Below are positions 1-8,641 of a stretch of DNA of 59,703 bases, one piece after another. Within the stretch, counting starts at the first letter, position 1. Each line of letters begins with the position of its first letter. The notes beneath the pieces are model-generated. The model was not told the DNA's origin and did no database searches. It saw only the letters and a program-made list of their open reading frames with translations. The DNA lies in NCBI GenBank assembly GCA_002393195.1, contig DGIK01000060.1, forward strand, positions 1 to 59,703, in the 5' to 3' direction. The position numbers and the translations under genes were made by a program. The DNA comes from Bacteroidales bacterium UBA3824 (lineage in GTDB: Bacteria > Bacteroidota > Bacteroidia > Bacteroidales > UBA3824).

Positions 1-136
1 TTCTACTGCCAGGTTTCCGAACGTTAATAGATTAAATAGCAAACGCTAATGTTATAATATGTCGTTAATTATGTTATCTATTTCATTAATACAAAGTTTG
101 TTGTTTAACAAATTGTTTTGTGGCAATAGTGCAATG

Positions 137-167
137 CAAAGGTAGGAAATAATTGGGATTGTGCAAA
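137..167 (-). promoter_or_regulatory. Leftward Bacteroidetes-type promoter
   Basis: On the minus strand TACCTTTG (-7, 137-144) is preceded by TTTG (-33, 164-167) with 19 nt between them. It fires out of the left edge. Bases 1-136 contain no recognisable gene, so they hold at most the start of a leader for a gene beyond the window. Its -33 box sits inside the spacer of the rightward promoter at 153-183, so the two overlap and could interfere with one another. Confidence 0.6.
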
Positions 168-183
168 AAAATAATTAATTTTG
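153..183 (+). promoter_or_regulatory. Promoter of the MoxR-VWA operon
   Basis: TTG at 153-155 (-33), 20 nt spacer, TAATTTTG at 176-183 (-7). The in-frame TTG at 181 lies inside the -7 box and therefore cannot be the translation start, which moves the start of the first gene to ATG 214. Confidence 0.7.
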
Positions 184-213
184 CAACATATTAATTTCAA
201 AATCAAAAACTCA

Positions 214-984
214 ATGTTAGAACTTGACCCCAAAAAACTACGCGAAATAGAATCCGAATGCTTTAAGGAGGCTAAGCGAAACACACCTGCAAAGGATATG
301 GATCAGTATGCTGATATATTGTTGAAATTTGTTGTGCAGGTGTTTGTTTCGCATTTTATGCCGAGGCTTCATCGCAACAGGGAGATTGCAGCCAATGCAA
401 CAAAAATGGATTTTGAGACCGTTTGCGCCACGCTCTTAGAGCGACACGGCAAATATGCTGATGTGGAGAAAGACTCGCGAGGTTTCGATTACTTGTACAT
501 AAAATTTCACGAAGGAGGAGTGATTTGTCTTGAACCATTCCGTTCGGGATATTACAGCACAGGTTTTGCCGGGTGCGAATGTCTAATCACCGGCGACGAT
601 ATTCCGCGTTTTTGCGACGTGGTGGAGTTTGTCGCCGGACGTATCCCGTTTTGGAAGCCCATCGTAGAGCGCATCACATTTGCGGTTAAGAAAGAATTGA
701 TGATGAAAAAAATCTCCGCGTCCGCAGTGGAGGCACTCCTCAAAGAAAAACTTAACCCCTTGGGGCTGCAATACAACACGGTCGTAAAACCTCAAAGTTG
801 CAACATTAGGGTAATCCTCAGCGACAAAAAGGAAGTGAAATTTTACCTCAAAAACGCGCAGTTTTTGGCAAATCCGGATGATTTTATCAATTTTGTGAAA
901 ACTCTTGATGGTTTTGTAGCCAAAGGCAACGACATCAGACTAAAAAAATATTACAAAAGCAACGACAATCATTTTTGGATATAA
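214..984 (+). CDS. Protein of unknown function, paralogue A of the MoxR-VWA operon
   Basis: A 256-residue protein that I do not recognise. It has no signal peptide or membrane segment, so it is probably cytoplasmic. ATG 214 is chosen because the alternative TTG at 181 overlaps the promoter. It is a distant paralogue of the next gene: the C-terminal 110 residues of both share a pattern of helix, 'FYL', a run of hydrophobic helix and a terminal Asn-rich stretch ending in Trp (KYYKSNDNHFW here, NILKEDNNRW there), and both have an RITF/RYAF-like segment before it. It is the first gene of a unit with a MoxR ATPase and a VWA protein. By analogy with MoxR-VWA modules it may be a client or adaptor of that chaperone pair; this is inference. 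Confidence 0.8.
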   Translation: MLELDPKKLREIESECFKEAKRNTPAKDMDQYADILLKFVVQVFVSHFMPRLHRNREIAANATKMDFETVCATLLERHGKYADVEKDSRGFDYLYIKFHEGGVICLEPFRSGYYSTGFAGCECLITGDDIPRFCDVVEFVAGRIPFWKPIVERITFAVKKELMMKKISASAVEALLKEKLNPLGLQYNTVVKPQSCNIRVILSDKKEVKFYLKNAQFLANPDDFINFVKTLDGFVAKGNDIRLKKYYKSNDNHFWI

Positions 985-997
985 CACAAAACCGATT

Positions 998-1786
998 ATG
1001 AACAAAAAAATTGAAAAACCACATATCAACAATATCGAAAATTCCGACATAGATTGGGCAGTGCGGTATTATACTGAAAGTTATTTGGAACATCCCGCCT
1101 GTCCGCCGGAGATTTTGACGGAACAGATTATGTCTCATATCGTAACTTCGGCGGCGAGCGAGTATGCCGAATTTGCCATTTATTCAAGCAACCCAAGTAG
1201 CAATCGTCTTGCGCAAATTGTTGATTTACTGCAATCTAAAATGCCAAACGTTTCGGCAAAAATGACAGGCAGCAACAGGATGACACTGACATTGAAATGT
1301 GGGATTCAATTTGAATTTTTGTACAGTCAGCGCACCGAAATTCGATTGATGCTTACACATGCCGAAGCATATATTCGATTAGGGGTGTTTTCGTGGCTGA
1401 AACGGGGGGCGATGATTAAGTTTTTTACTTTTGTTGAAGATAATTTTACACAGTGGAACGCCGAATTGCAGCGGTATGCGTTTGAACTATCGAAAGCGCG
1501 TATGACGACAAAGATTGAGCGCACCGCCATCGACAGCATTGTGCCTCAAAAACTTAGGGACGAGGGCTTTGAATTTTATGTTACTCCGATGAAAGCCAAC
1601 GACAAAATCACCGTAAAAATCAGCAAAAGTCAGAAAACAACTTTTTATCTGCCACACAAAACCTTTGTAGAAAAAATCGACAAGGTAATTGCAGGAATCA
1701 AGGCCATAAAGGCGTTTGCCGAAGAAAACGGACGTTTCTACGTAGAAAATATTTTAAAAGAGGACAACAACCGTTGGGAAAAGTAA
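998..1786 (+). CDS. Protein of unknown function, paralogue B of the MoxR-VWA operon
   Basis: A 262-residue soluble protein beginning 13 bp after paralogue A, hence the same transcript. Its middle and C-terminal parts follow the same order of motifs as paralogue A (KITVKISKSQKTTFYL against NIRVILSDKKEVKFYL), which is visible without a search. No catalytic motif, signal peptide or membrane segment is seen. Two adjacent diverged copies suggest either a heterodimer or duplication followed by specialisation. The position directly upstream of MoxR and VWA genes suggests a shared job with them. Confidence 0.8.
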   Translation: MNKKIEKPHINNIENSDIDWAVRYYTESYLEHPACPPEILTEQIMSHIVTSAASEYAEFAIYSSNPSSNRLAQIVDLLQSKMPNVSAKMTGSNRMTLTLKCGIQFEFLYSQRTEIRLMLTHAEAYIRLGVFSWLKRGAMIKFFTFVEDNFTQWNAELQRYAFELSKARMTTKIERTAIDSIVPQKLRDEGFEFYVTPMKANDKITVKISKSQKTTFYLPHKTFVEKIDKVIAGIKAIKAFAEENGRFYVENILKEDNNRWEK

Positions 1787-1817
1787 TTACCTTTGTACCT
1801 CAAAATTTAAGCGCATT

Positions 1818-2891
1818 ATGATAAACATCAACACCATAGAACTCATTGAAATACTCGGCAAAACGCCTGCCAATCAGAATATTATGCTTGTGGGAAAGCA
1901 CGGCATTGGCAAGTCGGAGATTTTGACTCAATATTATACCGAAAAGGGTTACAAGGTGGTTGCCCTGTTTCTCGGACAGATGAGCGACCCGGGCGATTTG
2001 ATTGGTCTGCCCATCAAAAACGACAAGTCGGGAAGGACTGAATTTTTGCCGCCGTATTGGTTTCCGTCTGATGGTCAGCCGGTTGTGCTGTTTCTTGACG
2101 AACTCAACCGCGCCCGTCCCGAAGTTTTGCAGACGATAATGGATTTGGCTCTCAACCGCAAACTCGCCGGACGCAACCTGCCCGAAGGCAGCCGTTTGAT
2201 TTCGGCTGTCAACGACGGCGAGGAGTATCAACTCACCGACCTCGACCCCGCCTTGGTGTCGAGATTCAATGTTTATGGATTTCGCCCTACATACAAGGAA
2301 TGGCTCTTGTGGGCTGAAAAACAGAAACTTGACAGCCGCGTAACCGATTTTATAGCCTCCAATCCCGATTGGCTCGACGGTACAGCCGCCGACCGTCCTC
2401 AGATAGACAGCGGTCTCGAAAAATATCCCGACCGCCGCGCTTGGAAAAAAGTTTCCGACATCGTATTGCCTATCAAGGAGTTGACTGAAATAGACCAAAA
2501 GATAATCGCGGGAGTTGTGGGCGTTCAGGCGGCGCAAAAATTCTATGCGTCGGCGTCCGCTGCCAAAATCATCGGCGGCAGGGAAATCCTTTTGAATTTT
2601 GACAAATACGAATCGAAAATTGCCAAATACAAAGTACATCAGTTTTCGGCGTTGAACGAAGGCATCTACCGTTTTTTGGAGACCGCCGAAATCACTGACA
2701 AAGAGAAAACTACCGCCGCCGACAACCTCAAAAAATACATCGCGCTCCTCGAATCCAGCAAAAACAAAGAATCGTTGGCACATTTTACGTCGATATTCTC
2801 GCAAGGAATGTACCCGAAGGCGGTTGCATTTATGGTGTCAAACGCGATGGAGGTTTATCAAAAGATAATGAAATTTGTGGCGGCATTGTAA
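1818..2891 (+). CDS. MoxR-family AAA+ ATPase
   Basis: 357 residues. Walker A is GKHGIGKS at 26-33, Walker B with the DELNRA signature lies near residue 95, and a DPALVSRFN segment (sensor/arginine-finger region, about 145-153) follows, all in the order seen in MoxR AAA+ ATPases of the dynein/midasin-like clade. These proteins act as ATP-driven chaperones or metal-insertion and assembly factors, normally with a VWA-domain partner encoded next door, as here. The C-terminal third (about 240-357) is mostly helical and specific to this protein. The next gene starts one base after the stop codon, so translation is likely coupled. Confidence 0.9.
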   Translation: MININTIELIEILGKTPANQNIMLVGKHGIGKSEILTQYYTEKGYKVVALFLGQMSDPGDLIGLPIKNDKSGRTEFLPPYWFPSDGQPVVLFLDELNRARPEVLQTIMDLALNRKLAGRNLPEGSRLISAVNDGEEYQLTDLDPALVSRFNVYGFRPTYKEWLLWAEKQKLDSRVTDFIASNPDWLDGTAADRPQIDSGLEKYPDRRAWKKVSDIVLPIKELTEIDQKIIAGVVGVQAAQKFYASASAAKIIGGREILLNFDKYESKIAKYKVHQFSALNEGIYRFLETAEITDKEKTTAADNLKKYIALLESSKNKESLAHFTSIFSQGMYPKAVAFMVSNAMEVYQKIMKFVAAL

Positions 2892-2892
2892 T

Positions 2893-4137
2893 ATGGAAGT
2901 GGTTGTATCAGAACGCATTACAAAATTTGTTTACGACGCTTGGTTTCTTTCCGAACCGGCGTTGCACGGCGTGCTATGCGGACACGAATTGAAGGAAAAT
3001 CCATCGATGCCCATTGCCGTGCGGTGCGGTCGCGGCAGGATTGAGTACAATTCTCAAATCCTCAAGACCGTCAACGACAAGGAGTTAGAAGAATATTTTC
3101 GCGCCGAGGTAATCCGCATTATGCTCAAACATCCTTATCAACGACAGCCCGACTGCCCCGCCGTGGTTCGCTCTATTGCGAGCAACATTGTACTTACCAA
3201 CAATTATAAATTCAAGACATTGCATCTTGACAATGCAGATAATTACCAACTGCCCGAAACTGAATATTTTGAATGGTATTGCGCAAAACTGATGATGCCA
3301 TCATTGTCGCAAGGCTCGTCATTGTCTGACAAAAATAATGGACTTCCTAATAAAAATAATTCACAATCTGACAACAACAATACACAATCTAATAATAAGA
3401 CATCGCAATCTGACAATAATAATAACCAATCTGACAGTCAAGAGCAAAATCAATCCTCCGACAGCCTCCAAAAATCCGCGCAGAGCGAACTTTGGGAGGA
3501 AAACGATTTTGAGCGCAGCCGCATCAACGAAATCATCGAAAACACCACATCGTGGGGAACATTGCCGGGCGATTTGGTGGAGGCAATCAAGGCTACATTG
3601 AAGGCGCAAATCGACTACCGAAAAGTGCTTTCGGGATTCAGGGCGAGCGTGATAAGTAGCCGCCGAAATCTCACCCGTATGCGTCCAAACCGCCGGACAG
3701 ATTTTCAGAATCTTGGCAGCGTTTATAAGATGAGGACCAATCTCCTCGTTGCGGTAGATGTGAGCGGCTCAATATCAACACAGATGCTAAAAAAGTTTTA
3801 TTCAGTAATCAACCGTTTTTTCAAATACGGCATCGAAAGTATTGATACAGTGCAGTTTGACACCAAGTTGGGAGAAATCATCCCGCTCAAAAAAGCCAAG
3901 ACAACAGTTAAAGTAGTTGGGCGTGGCGGCACGGATTTTCAACCCGTTTTCGATTTTTTCCGCGAAAGCAAGACGCATTATGACGGCATTATTATATTCA
4001 CCGACGGCTGCGCCCCCGCACCCGAAATCATCGGACGCAAACCTAAAGTCCTGTGGATTTTCCCCGAAAAAAAATACGAAAAAGCAAGCGCAGATTCATT
4101 AAGCAAATTCGGTCGTTGTTGCACGATAGAATGTTAA
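2893..4137 (+). CDS. VWA-domain protein with degenerate metallopeptidase-like N-terminus (DUF2201 type)
   Basis: 414 residues from ATG 2893, one base after the moxR stop; an earlier in-frame ATG at 2875 lies inside the MoxR gene and is less likely. The N-terminal part (1-110) resembles the putative metallopeptidase domain of VWA-like proteins, but the usual HExxH is not intact: the segment reads AEVIRIMLKHP, so only the Glu and the last His remain. A Ser/Asn/Gln-rich linker follows (about 138-195). The VWA domain (about 285-400) has a complete MIDAS: DVSGS, the Thr of GGTDF and the Asp of FTDG. It should bind a metal ion and a protein ligand as partner of the MoxR ATPase. Confidence 0.85.
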   Translation: MEVVVSERITKFVYDAWFLSEPALHGVLCGHELKENPSMPIAVRCGRGRIEYNSQILKTVNDKELEEYFRAEVIRIMLKHPYQRQPDCPAVVRSIASNIVLTNNYKFKTLHLDNADNYQLPETEYFEWYCAKLMMPSLSQGSSLSDKNNGLPNKNNSQSDNNNTQSNNKTSQSDNNNNQSDSQEQNQSSDSLQKSAQSELWEENDFERSRINEIIENTTSWGTLPGDLVEAIKATLKAQIDYRKVLSGFRASVISSRRNLTRMRPNRRTDFQNLGSVYKMRTNLLVAVDVSGSISTQMLKKFYSVINRFFKYGIESIDTVQFDTKLGEIIPLKKAKTTVKVVGRGGTDFQPVFDFFRESKTHYDGIIIFTDGCAPAPEIIGRKPKVLWIFPEKKYEKASADSLSKFGRCCTIEC

Positions 4138-4160
4138 GGAAATAGACGACAATTTTTTTC

Positions 4161-4187
4161 AAAAAAGGCGATTATTCGCCTTTTTTT
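4161..4187 (+). terminator. Rho-independent terminator of the MoxR-VWA operon
   Basis: The stem GGCGA/TCGCC is extended by A-T pairs (AAAAAA/TTTTTT) around a four-base loop and ends in a run of seven T. It lies 24 bp after the VWA stop codon. Being A- and T-flanked, it could work in both directions. The following stretch, 4188-4350, is AT-rich and holds no gene that I can see. Confidence 0.85.
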
Positions 4188-4350
4188 ATATCTATTTGTC
4201 AAAATGTTTAACATTATTTAACCATTCCGATTTTTATATAAAAATATGCCATACAAATACCTGTAATATTGATTAATGAAATAACTATATGCAAATATTC
4301 TCAAAAAATATATCAATTTTTATTTTTTTTGAAAAAAAGTTGCAGAAAAA

Positions 4351-4382
4351 TTTGCAAGATATAAACAATCATTATAATTTTG
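4351..4382 (+). promoter_or_regulatory. Promoter of the 62-residue gene
   Basis: TTTG (4351-4354), 20 nt, TAATTTTG (4375-4382): a perfect match to the Bacteroidetes housekeeping promoter. The predicted transcription start is about 65 bp before ATG 4455. Confidence 0.8.
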
Positions 4383-4454
4383 CATCGTAATCAAAAACAA
4401 AACGGTTACACAACAACAAACTTTAATAAAAACAACATCTAAATTTTTGAGAAA

Positions 4455-4643
4455 ATGAGAACAATTAAATTGAAACTGCCTTTCACCAACAACACGGGCA
4501 TCGCCGACAGGCACAGCAAACTTTTCCTCTGGGCGAAAACGTTGGTCAACAATGCTACTGTCAACGTGATTGACGAACAGCATTACGAGAGCACAAGTTA
4601 CATCATTGTAGAGAACACTTACAGGCCTACACCGGAGTCATAA
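4455..4643 (+). CDS. Small protein of unknown function
   Basis: A 62-residue protein with its own strong promoter and terminator, which is the main reason to believe it is a real gene. It is basic at the N-terminus (MRTIKLKLPF), mixed in composition and has neither signal peptide nor membrane helix. No family is recognised. The long 5' leader (about 65 nt) leaves room for post-transcriptional control. Being monocistronic with dedicated signals suggests a highly or independently expressed product. Confidence 0.65.
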   Translation: MRTIKLKLPFTNNTGIADRHSKLFLWAKTLVNNATVNVIDEQHYESTSYIIVENTYRPTPES

Positions 4644-4673
4644 CACGACGCGGCCGGCAACCGCTCTCGAAGG

Positions 4674-4704
4674 AGCCTCGGATTAATTTCCGGGGCTTTT
4701 TTTT
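4674..4704 (+). terminator. Terminator after the 62-residue gene
   Basis: Nine-pair stem AGCCTCGGA/TCCGGGGCT (one T-G wobble) around a six-base loop, followed by seven further T. It lies 30 bp after the stop codon. The same GGGGCTTT right arm is used after tRNA-Gln at 24781. Confidence 0.9.
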
Positions 4705-4861
4705 GTCCTTATTTCAAAAAAATTAACATTTTCTTAATACGCCAAATCGCAGTTGAAAGCAAAAATGTTGCTACATTGAGCTGCAAAAATATGTGCTTAC
4801 AAATATAGGCACGTTATTTGCTAATCAATCAAATACACAACAATTAAAAAAACTGGCCATT

Positions 4862-6655
4862 ATGAAAAGAAAGTCATTGTATTCTAAGATATTATGGTTC
4901 ATAGTACCCATCGTTGTCATTATGCTTGTACTGATGATGGTGGCAAGTTATCAGATAAGTTTTAAGTCGCAAAAAGACCTCTTCGAGTATTGTATGGAGG
5001 AATTGTCGGCAAAGTCCGCCAACGAAGTTACCACCAAACTCGCCAATATGACCGAGGAACTCAAATGGATGGCTTCGGAGGAGATTTTCAAAGATATGGA
5101 CGACCAGCGTTTTGGTCCGCACCTCGACGACCTTGCCACCGACAAGAAGGAGTATTTTTCGATGATATTTGTGGCGTACCCCGACGGCAGATATTACGTG
5201 TCGGGCAAGGGTTTTGTAACTACCAACATCGCCGACCGCTCGTATTTCAAAGACGTGTTCCAAAAACACAAAGATTTTTCGATGTCCAGCCCCGACCTTT
5301 CAAAATCAACCGGCGAAAAAAAATACACACTCGCTGTGCCTATCAAGCGCGACGGGGAAGTCGTGGGTGCTTTCTGTGCTAATGTTAGCCTTATGACACT
5401 CAAACAGGTAGTCGCCGAATGTAAATTTGGACGCAATGGCGTTACGTACATAGTTGATGAAAAAGCCACTGTGATTGGCACGTTGTACGATGAATTAGTA
5501 ATGAAATTCAACCTCATTAACGACGGCGCGGCGACATTCCCCGGTCTTGAAAAAGTAGGCGAAGCGGTTACTAAAGGAAAAAACATATCTACGTATTGTA
5601 CAAATGCTGCATCAGGCGAAAAAATGTACACAATGAGCCACAACATCAAAGGCACGCCAGGATGGTTTGTGGTGGGAACACTGCCAGACAGCGAACTCAG
5701 GACAGCCGCCAACGAAAACCTTACATTGATGCTCATTTTTATGTTCATTGTGGTAGGCGTTATAATTATTGCTGTGGTAATTACACTCAGGAAACAACTC
5801 TCGCAGCCCCTTGGTCAGCTTTCTACTGTAATCAAGGAAATATCCAACGGAAACCTCAACAACAGAATCAATTACAACTCCGACGACGAGATTGGCGATA
5901 TGTGCAACGACATCCGCGATATGAACGCAAAACTTACCGATATTGTGCGCGTCATCAAGGACGGCGCCGACAATCTCGCCATCAGTTCCGAGCAGGTAAG
6001 TCAGAGTTCGCAGGAGATGATGCAAGGCTCTATGTCGCAATCTGACAACATCGAGGATCTCTCGGCTACGATGGAGGAGATGACCTCCAACATCGAGCAA
6101 AACACCTACAACGCCAAGCAGACCAACGCTGTGAGCCAGGACGCCTGCGACAAGTTCAACGAGGTTGTGGAGAAAATAAACAGCCTTTTGGACAACAACA
6201 AATCTATCTCCGACGCAATCTCCATCATCAACGAAATTGCCTTCCAGACCAACATCCTCGCGCTCAATGCTGCTGTGGAGGCTGCCCGCGCCGGCGAATA
6301 CGGCAAGGGTTTCGCCGTGGTGGCAAAGGAAGTGCGCTCCCTCGCCGAAAAATCCAAAACTGCCGCCGACAGCATTGTGGAGATGTCGCAGAAGAGCCTC
6401 AAACTCTCGGAGGAGGCAAGCAGCGTGATGCAGCAGACCATACCAAAAATCGAAAATACGCGCACCCTCGTCAACGAGATTTCCAACGCAAGTTTGGAAC
6501 AGTCAACAGGCGCAAACCAGGTAAACGACATCATCCAGAGGCTCAATTTTACGGTAAAGGGCAACGCATCGTCATCGGAGCAACTTGCCGCAAACGCCGA
6601 GGAACTCGCATCGCAAGCCGACAGCCTCCGCGACGCAATCAATTACTTCAAATGA
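4862..6655 (+). CDS. Methyl-accepting chemotaxis protein (Cache-type sensor)
   Basis: 597 residues from ATG 4862, where a basic MKRKS start leads into the first membrane helix (about 11-33). A periplasmic sensor region of about 260 residues follows, with the DRSYFKDV and [16 protein letters not shown] patterns of double-Cache domains, which bind small metabolites. Then come a second helix (about 293-317), a HAMP domain and a long signalling coiled coil whose hairpin tip carries the conserved [18 protein letters not shown] segment. It should report to a CheA/CheW kinase array, but no che gene is in this window. Two lipoprotein genes follow within 16 bp, suggesting one transcript. Confidence 0.93.
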   Translation: MKRKSLYSKILWFIVPIVVIMLVLMMVASYQISFKSQKDLFEYCMEELSAKSANEVTTKLANMTEELKWMASEEIFKDMDDQRFGPHLDDLATDKKEYFSMIFVAYPDGRYYVSGKGFVTTNIADRSYFKDVFQKHKDFSMSSPDLSKSTGEKKYTLAVPIKRDGEVVGAFCANVSLMTLKQVVAECKFGRNGVTYIVDEKATVIGTLYDELVMKFNLINDGAATFPGLEKVGEAVTKGKNISTYCTNAASGEKMYTMSHNIKGTPGWFVVGTLPDSELRTAANENLTLMLIFMFIVVGVIIIAVVITLRKQLSQPLGQLSTVIKEISNGNLNNRINYNSDDEIGDMCNDIRDMNAKLTDIVRVIKDGADNLAISSEQVSQSSQEMMQGSMSQSDNIEDLSATMEEMTSNIEQNTYNAKQTNAVSQDACDKFNEVVEKINSLLDNNKSISDAISIINEIAFQTNILALNAAVEAARAGEYGKGFAVVAKEVRSLAEKSKTAADSIVEMSQKSLKLSEEASSVMQQTIPKIENTRTLVNEISNASLEQSTGANQVNDIIQRLNFTVKGNASSSEQLAANAEELASQADSLRDAINYFK

Positions 6656-6671
6656 GAAGCAAACATTTGTA

Positions 6672-8630
6672 ATGAAAATGAACATTAAATCTTTATTTAC
6701 CATTTTGTTTTGGGCGGCGGTCTTGCTTGCATCATCGTGCAGCAAGGGCGACGACTCCAACGACCCAAACGAAAAAGACACAACACAAAAAACCACTTTT
6801 ATCCAAGGCATCCCATACTCATTGAAGGTGAATACGGGCGGCGCATCATCCAAAATGTCGTACCTCCCCAATAGTTATGACGCTACAAGAGTATGGACAT
6901 TTTTTACGGAAGAAGACGTCGCCAAGCCGCTCGTAATGACCATTACTGGCAAAGACGTGAGCGGCTCGTTGACGTTGCAAAATGTGGACGGATTGTTTGC
7001 CGGCACGCTTACAGTGCCAGCGGATGCGTCGGACTCTCTGATGCTTACAGCCACAATAGAAATACCCGCCGCCGGTCAAGATGCCGACAATTATTCCACG
7101 GTGTCGCTTGTCGATTTGATGTCAAGATGCGGACACAAATATTCGGCAAAATTTTATTATGGCAGCAACGATGCACTGATACTGAAAGACAGCAAGGCGT
7201 ATTATCATTTCCTGATGTCGCCCTTGCAGAGATGGCTGATGATCAATAGTCGAAAATATCCTGTGAACAAAAACGGCGAGGTGTGGATAGCCACCGACGA
7301 GACTTCCTCCATAGTTACCAATTTTTACAAACAACTGTCCAAAAATACGGAAGGCGGCAAACTGTACATCATCGACCGCAGCGGGCTTGTCGATCTGGGC
7401 ATTACCAACGTCCTTTGGGCCGATAAGAATGTGGGCGCGGCGTCATTCGTGGATGCCGGCACTTATTACACTTGGGACGATGCGCTTACCAGCGTCGAAT
7501 CGCCTTTGGAAGTGCCTAAGGGCGGCAAGGAGAATGCCACAGACAACGACTTTGAAATTCTCTGCGCATCCACGGCGCATAAGTGGTGCGAATATAAGGG
7601 CGTATTGGGCGCGTGTTTCTTTATGCCCGGACACGAGGACATCGACCACGACCCGATGATTTTTCTTCCGGCGGGCGGCGTCAAGCAAGCGTCGGTATTC
7701 TCGGTGGGCGAATCGGGAATGTATTGGTCTGCCACCAAATTTGACAGCAAGGAGTCTTACCGCTTCTTCTTCAACCCAAAACGTTTCACGACCGAAAGCC
7801 GCGTTGCCAAAAGTTGGGGCAATATGCTCGTGCGTCCTATTGTGCATTACAATGTAAAGGGCAACGACAATACCGACGAAACACCCGTAGGGCCGATGGA
7901 ACTTCAACCATTTTTCCCGGACAGTTATTCTTGGGACGATGTGGCGGCGTGGTACACCAGCAGAAACGACGACGAAATGTATGAATGGGCGTTGTATCTA
8001 TTAAAGAACAATAAGTACATATTGACCAAGTATCTTGCCAAGACCGACACCAAAATCATACAGAACTCCGGCGATTATTCCATTGTGGGTGATGCAGACG
8101 CCGATTATCGGAATTTTGACATCGAGGCTACGGTATGGCACCGCCAGAAGACCGTGCATTTTGAGAATGGCGAATGTAATTTTCAGAAAGTGCAATTGCA
8201 TGAGGAGCGGATAGAAACGCCGTTGATAGCCAAATGCACCAAAGACAATTCCAACACTTCCATCCTGTACTATCCGTGGCTGGGCAGAGACCCCGTAGTG
8301 GCGTGGTACAAGCAGGTAGATGCCAACGACGACGAGGAGGATTTTATGGCGTTTTACCTCTATGGTGATGGCGATTATGATTTTGTAAAATGCTGGATAA
8401 GGGACGGCGAACAGACTGGGTCGTTAATTTTTGATGGATATTTGATTGGTATTGACGACGTAAGCCAAATGGATTTGCGCAATATGTCCGCGGAAATTTT
8501 TAGAAACGAATCGGGCTACAAACACACTGGTGAACTTTCGATTGTGGACGGAGTGCTCACCATATCGGGATACAGCATCAAAATGAAGATTCAGGATGTC
8601 AATTTGTTCAGCGAGTTGCTCGGATTATGA
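6672..8630 (+). CDS. Lipoprotein with FISUMP-like domain and tandem C-terminal repeats (copy 1)
   Basis: 652 residues. ATG 6672 is chosen because it gives a compact lipoprotein signal peptide (lipobox LASSC, lipidated Cys23) followed by an acidic SKGDD surface-export tail. A beta-rich domain (about 75-160) precedes a segment with the pattern of Fibrobacter succinogenes major paralogous (FISUMP-like) domains: DLG..LWADKNVGA, FLPAGGV, GMYWSATKFDS and VRPI. The C-terminal part contains two copies of a module starting DVAAWY/PVVAWY. It is paralogous over its whole length to the next gene and lies 16 bp after the chemoreceptor. Its ligand is unknown; a surface-exposed adhesin or binding role is inference. 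Confidence 0.8.
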   Translation: MKMNIKSLFTILFWAAVLLASSCSKGDDSNDPNEKDTTQKTTFIQGIPYSLKVNTGGASSKMSYLPNSYDATRVWTFFTEEDVAKPLVMTITGKDVSGSLTLQNVDGLFAGTLTVPADASDSLMLTATIEIPAAGQDADNYSTVSLVDLMSRCGHKYSAKFYYGSNDALILKDSKAYYHFLMSPLQRWLMINSRKYPVNKNGEVWIATDETSSIVTNFYKQLSKNTEGGKLYIIDRSGLVDLGITNVLWADKNVGAASFVDAGTYYTWDDALTSVESPLEVPKGGKENATDNDFEILCASTAHKWCEYKGVLGACFFMPGHEDIDHDPMIFLPAGGVKQASVFSVGESGMYWSATKFDSKESYRFFFNPKRFTTESRVAKSWGNMLVRPIVHYNVKGNDNTDETPVGPMELQPFFPDSYSWDDVAAWYTSRNDDEMYEWALYLLKNNKYILTKYLAKTDTKIIQNSGDYSIVGDADADYRNFDIEATVWHRQKTVHFENGECNFQKVQLHEERIETPLIAKCTKDNSNTSILYYPWLGRDPVVAWYKQVDANDDEEDFMAFYLYGDGDYDFVKCWIRDGEQTGSLIFDGYLIGIDDVSQMDLRNMSAEIFRNESGYKHTGELSIVDGVLTISGYSIKMKIQDVNLFSELLGL

Positions 8631-8641
8631 TTAAAATATAT

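Noticed and set aside
181..213. TTG start 11 codons upstream for the first gene
   Set aside because: The TTG is part of the -7 promoter element, so it is not within the transcript.
1800..2804. 334-codon minus-strand open frame opposite the MoxR gene
   Set aside because: It lies entirely opposite a gene with clear AAA+ motifs, and its translation has no domain, promoter or sensible start context.
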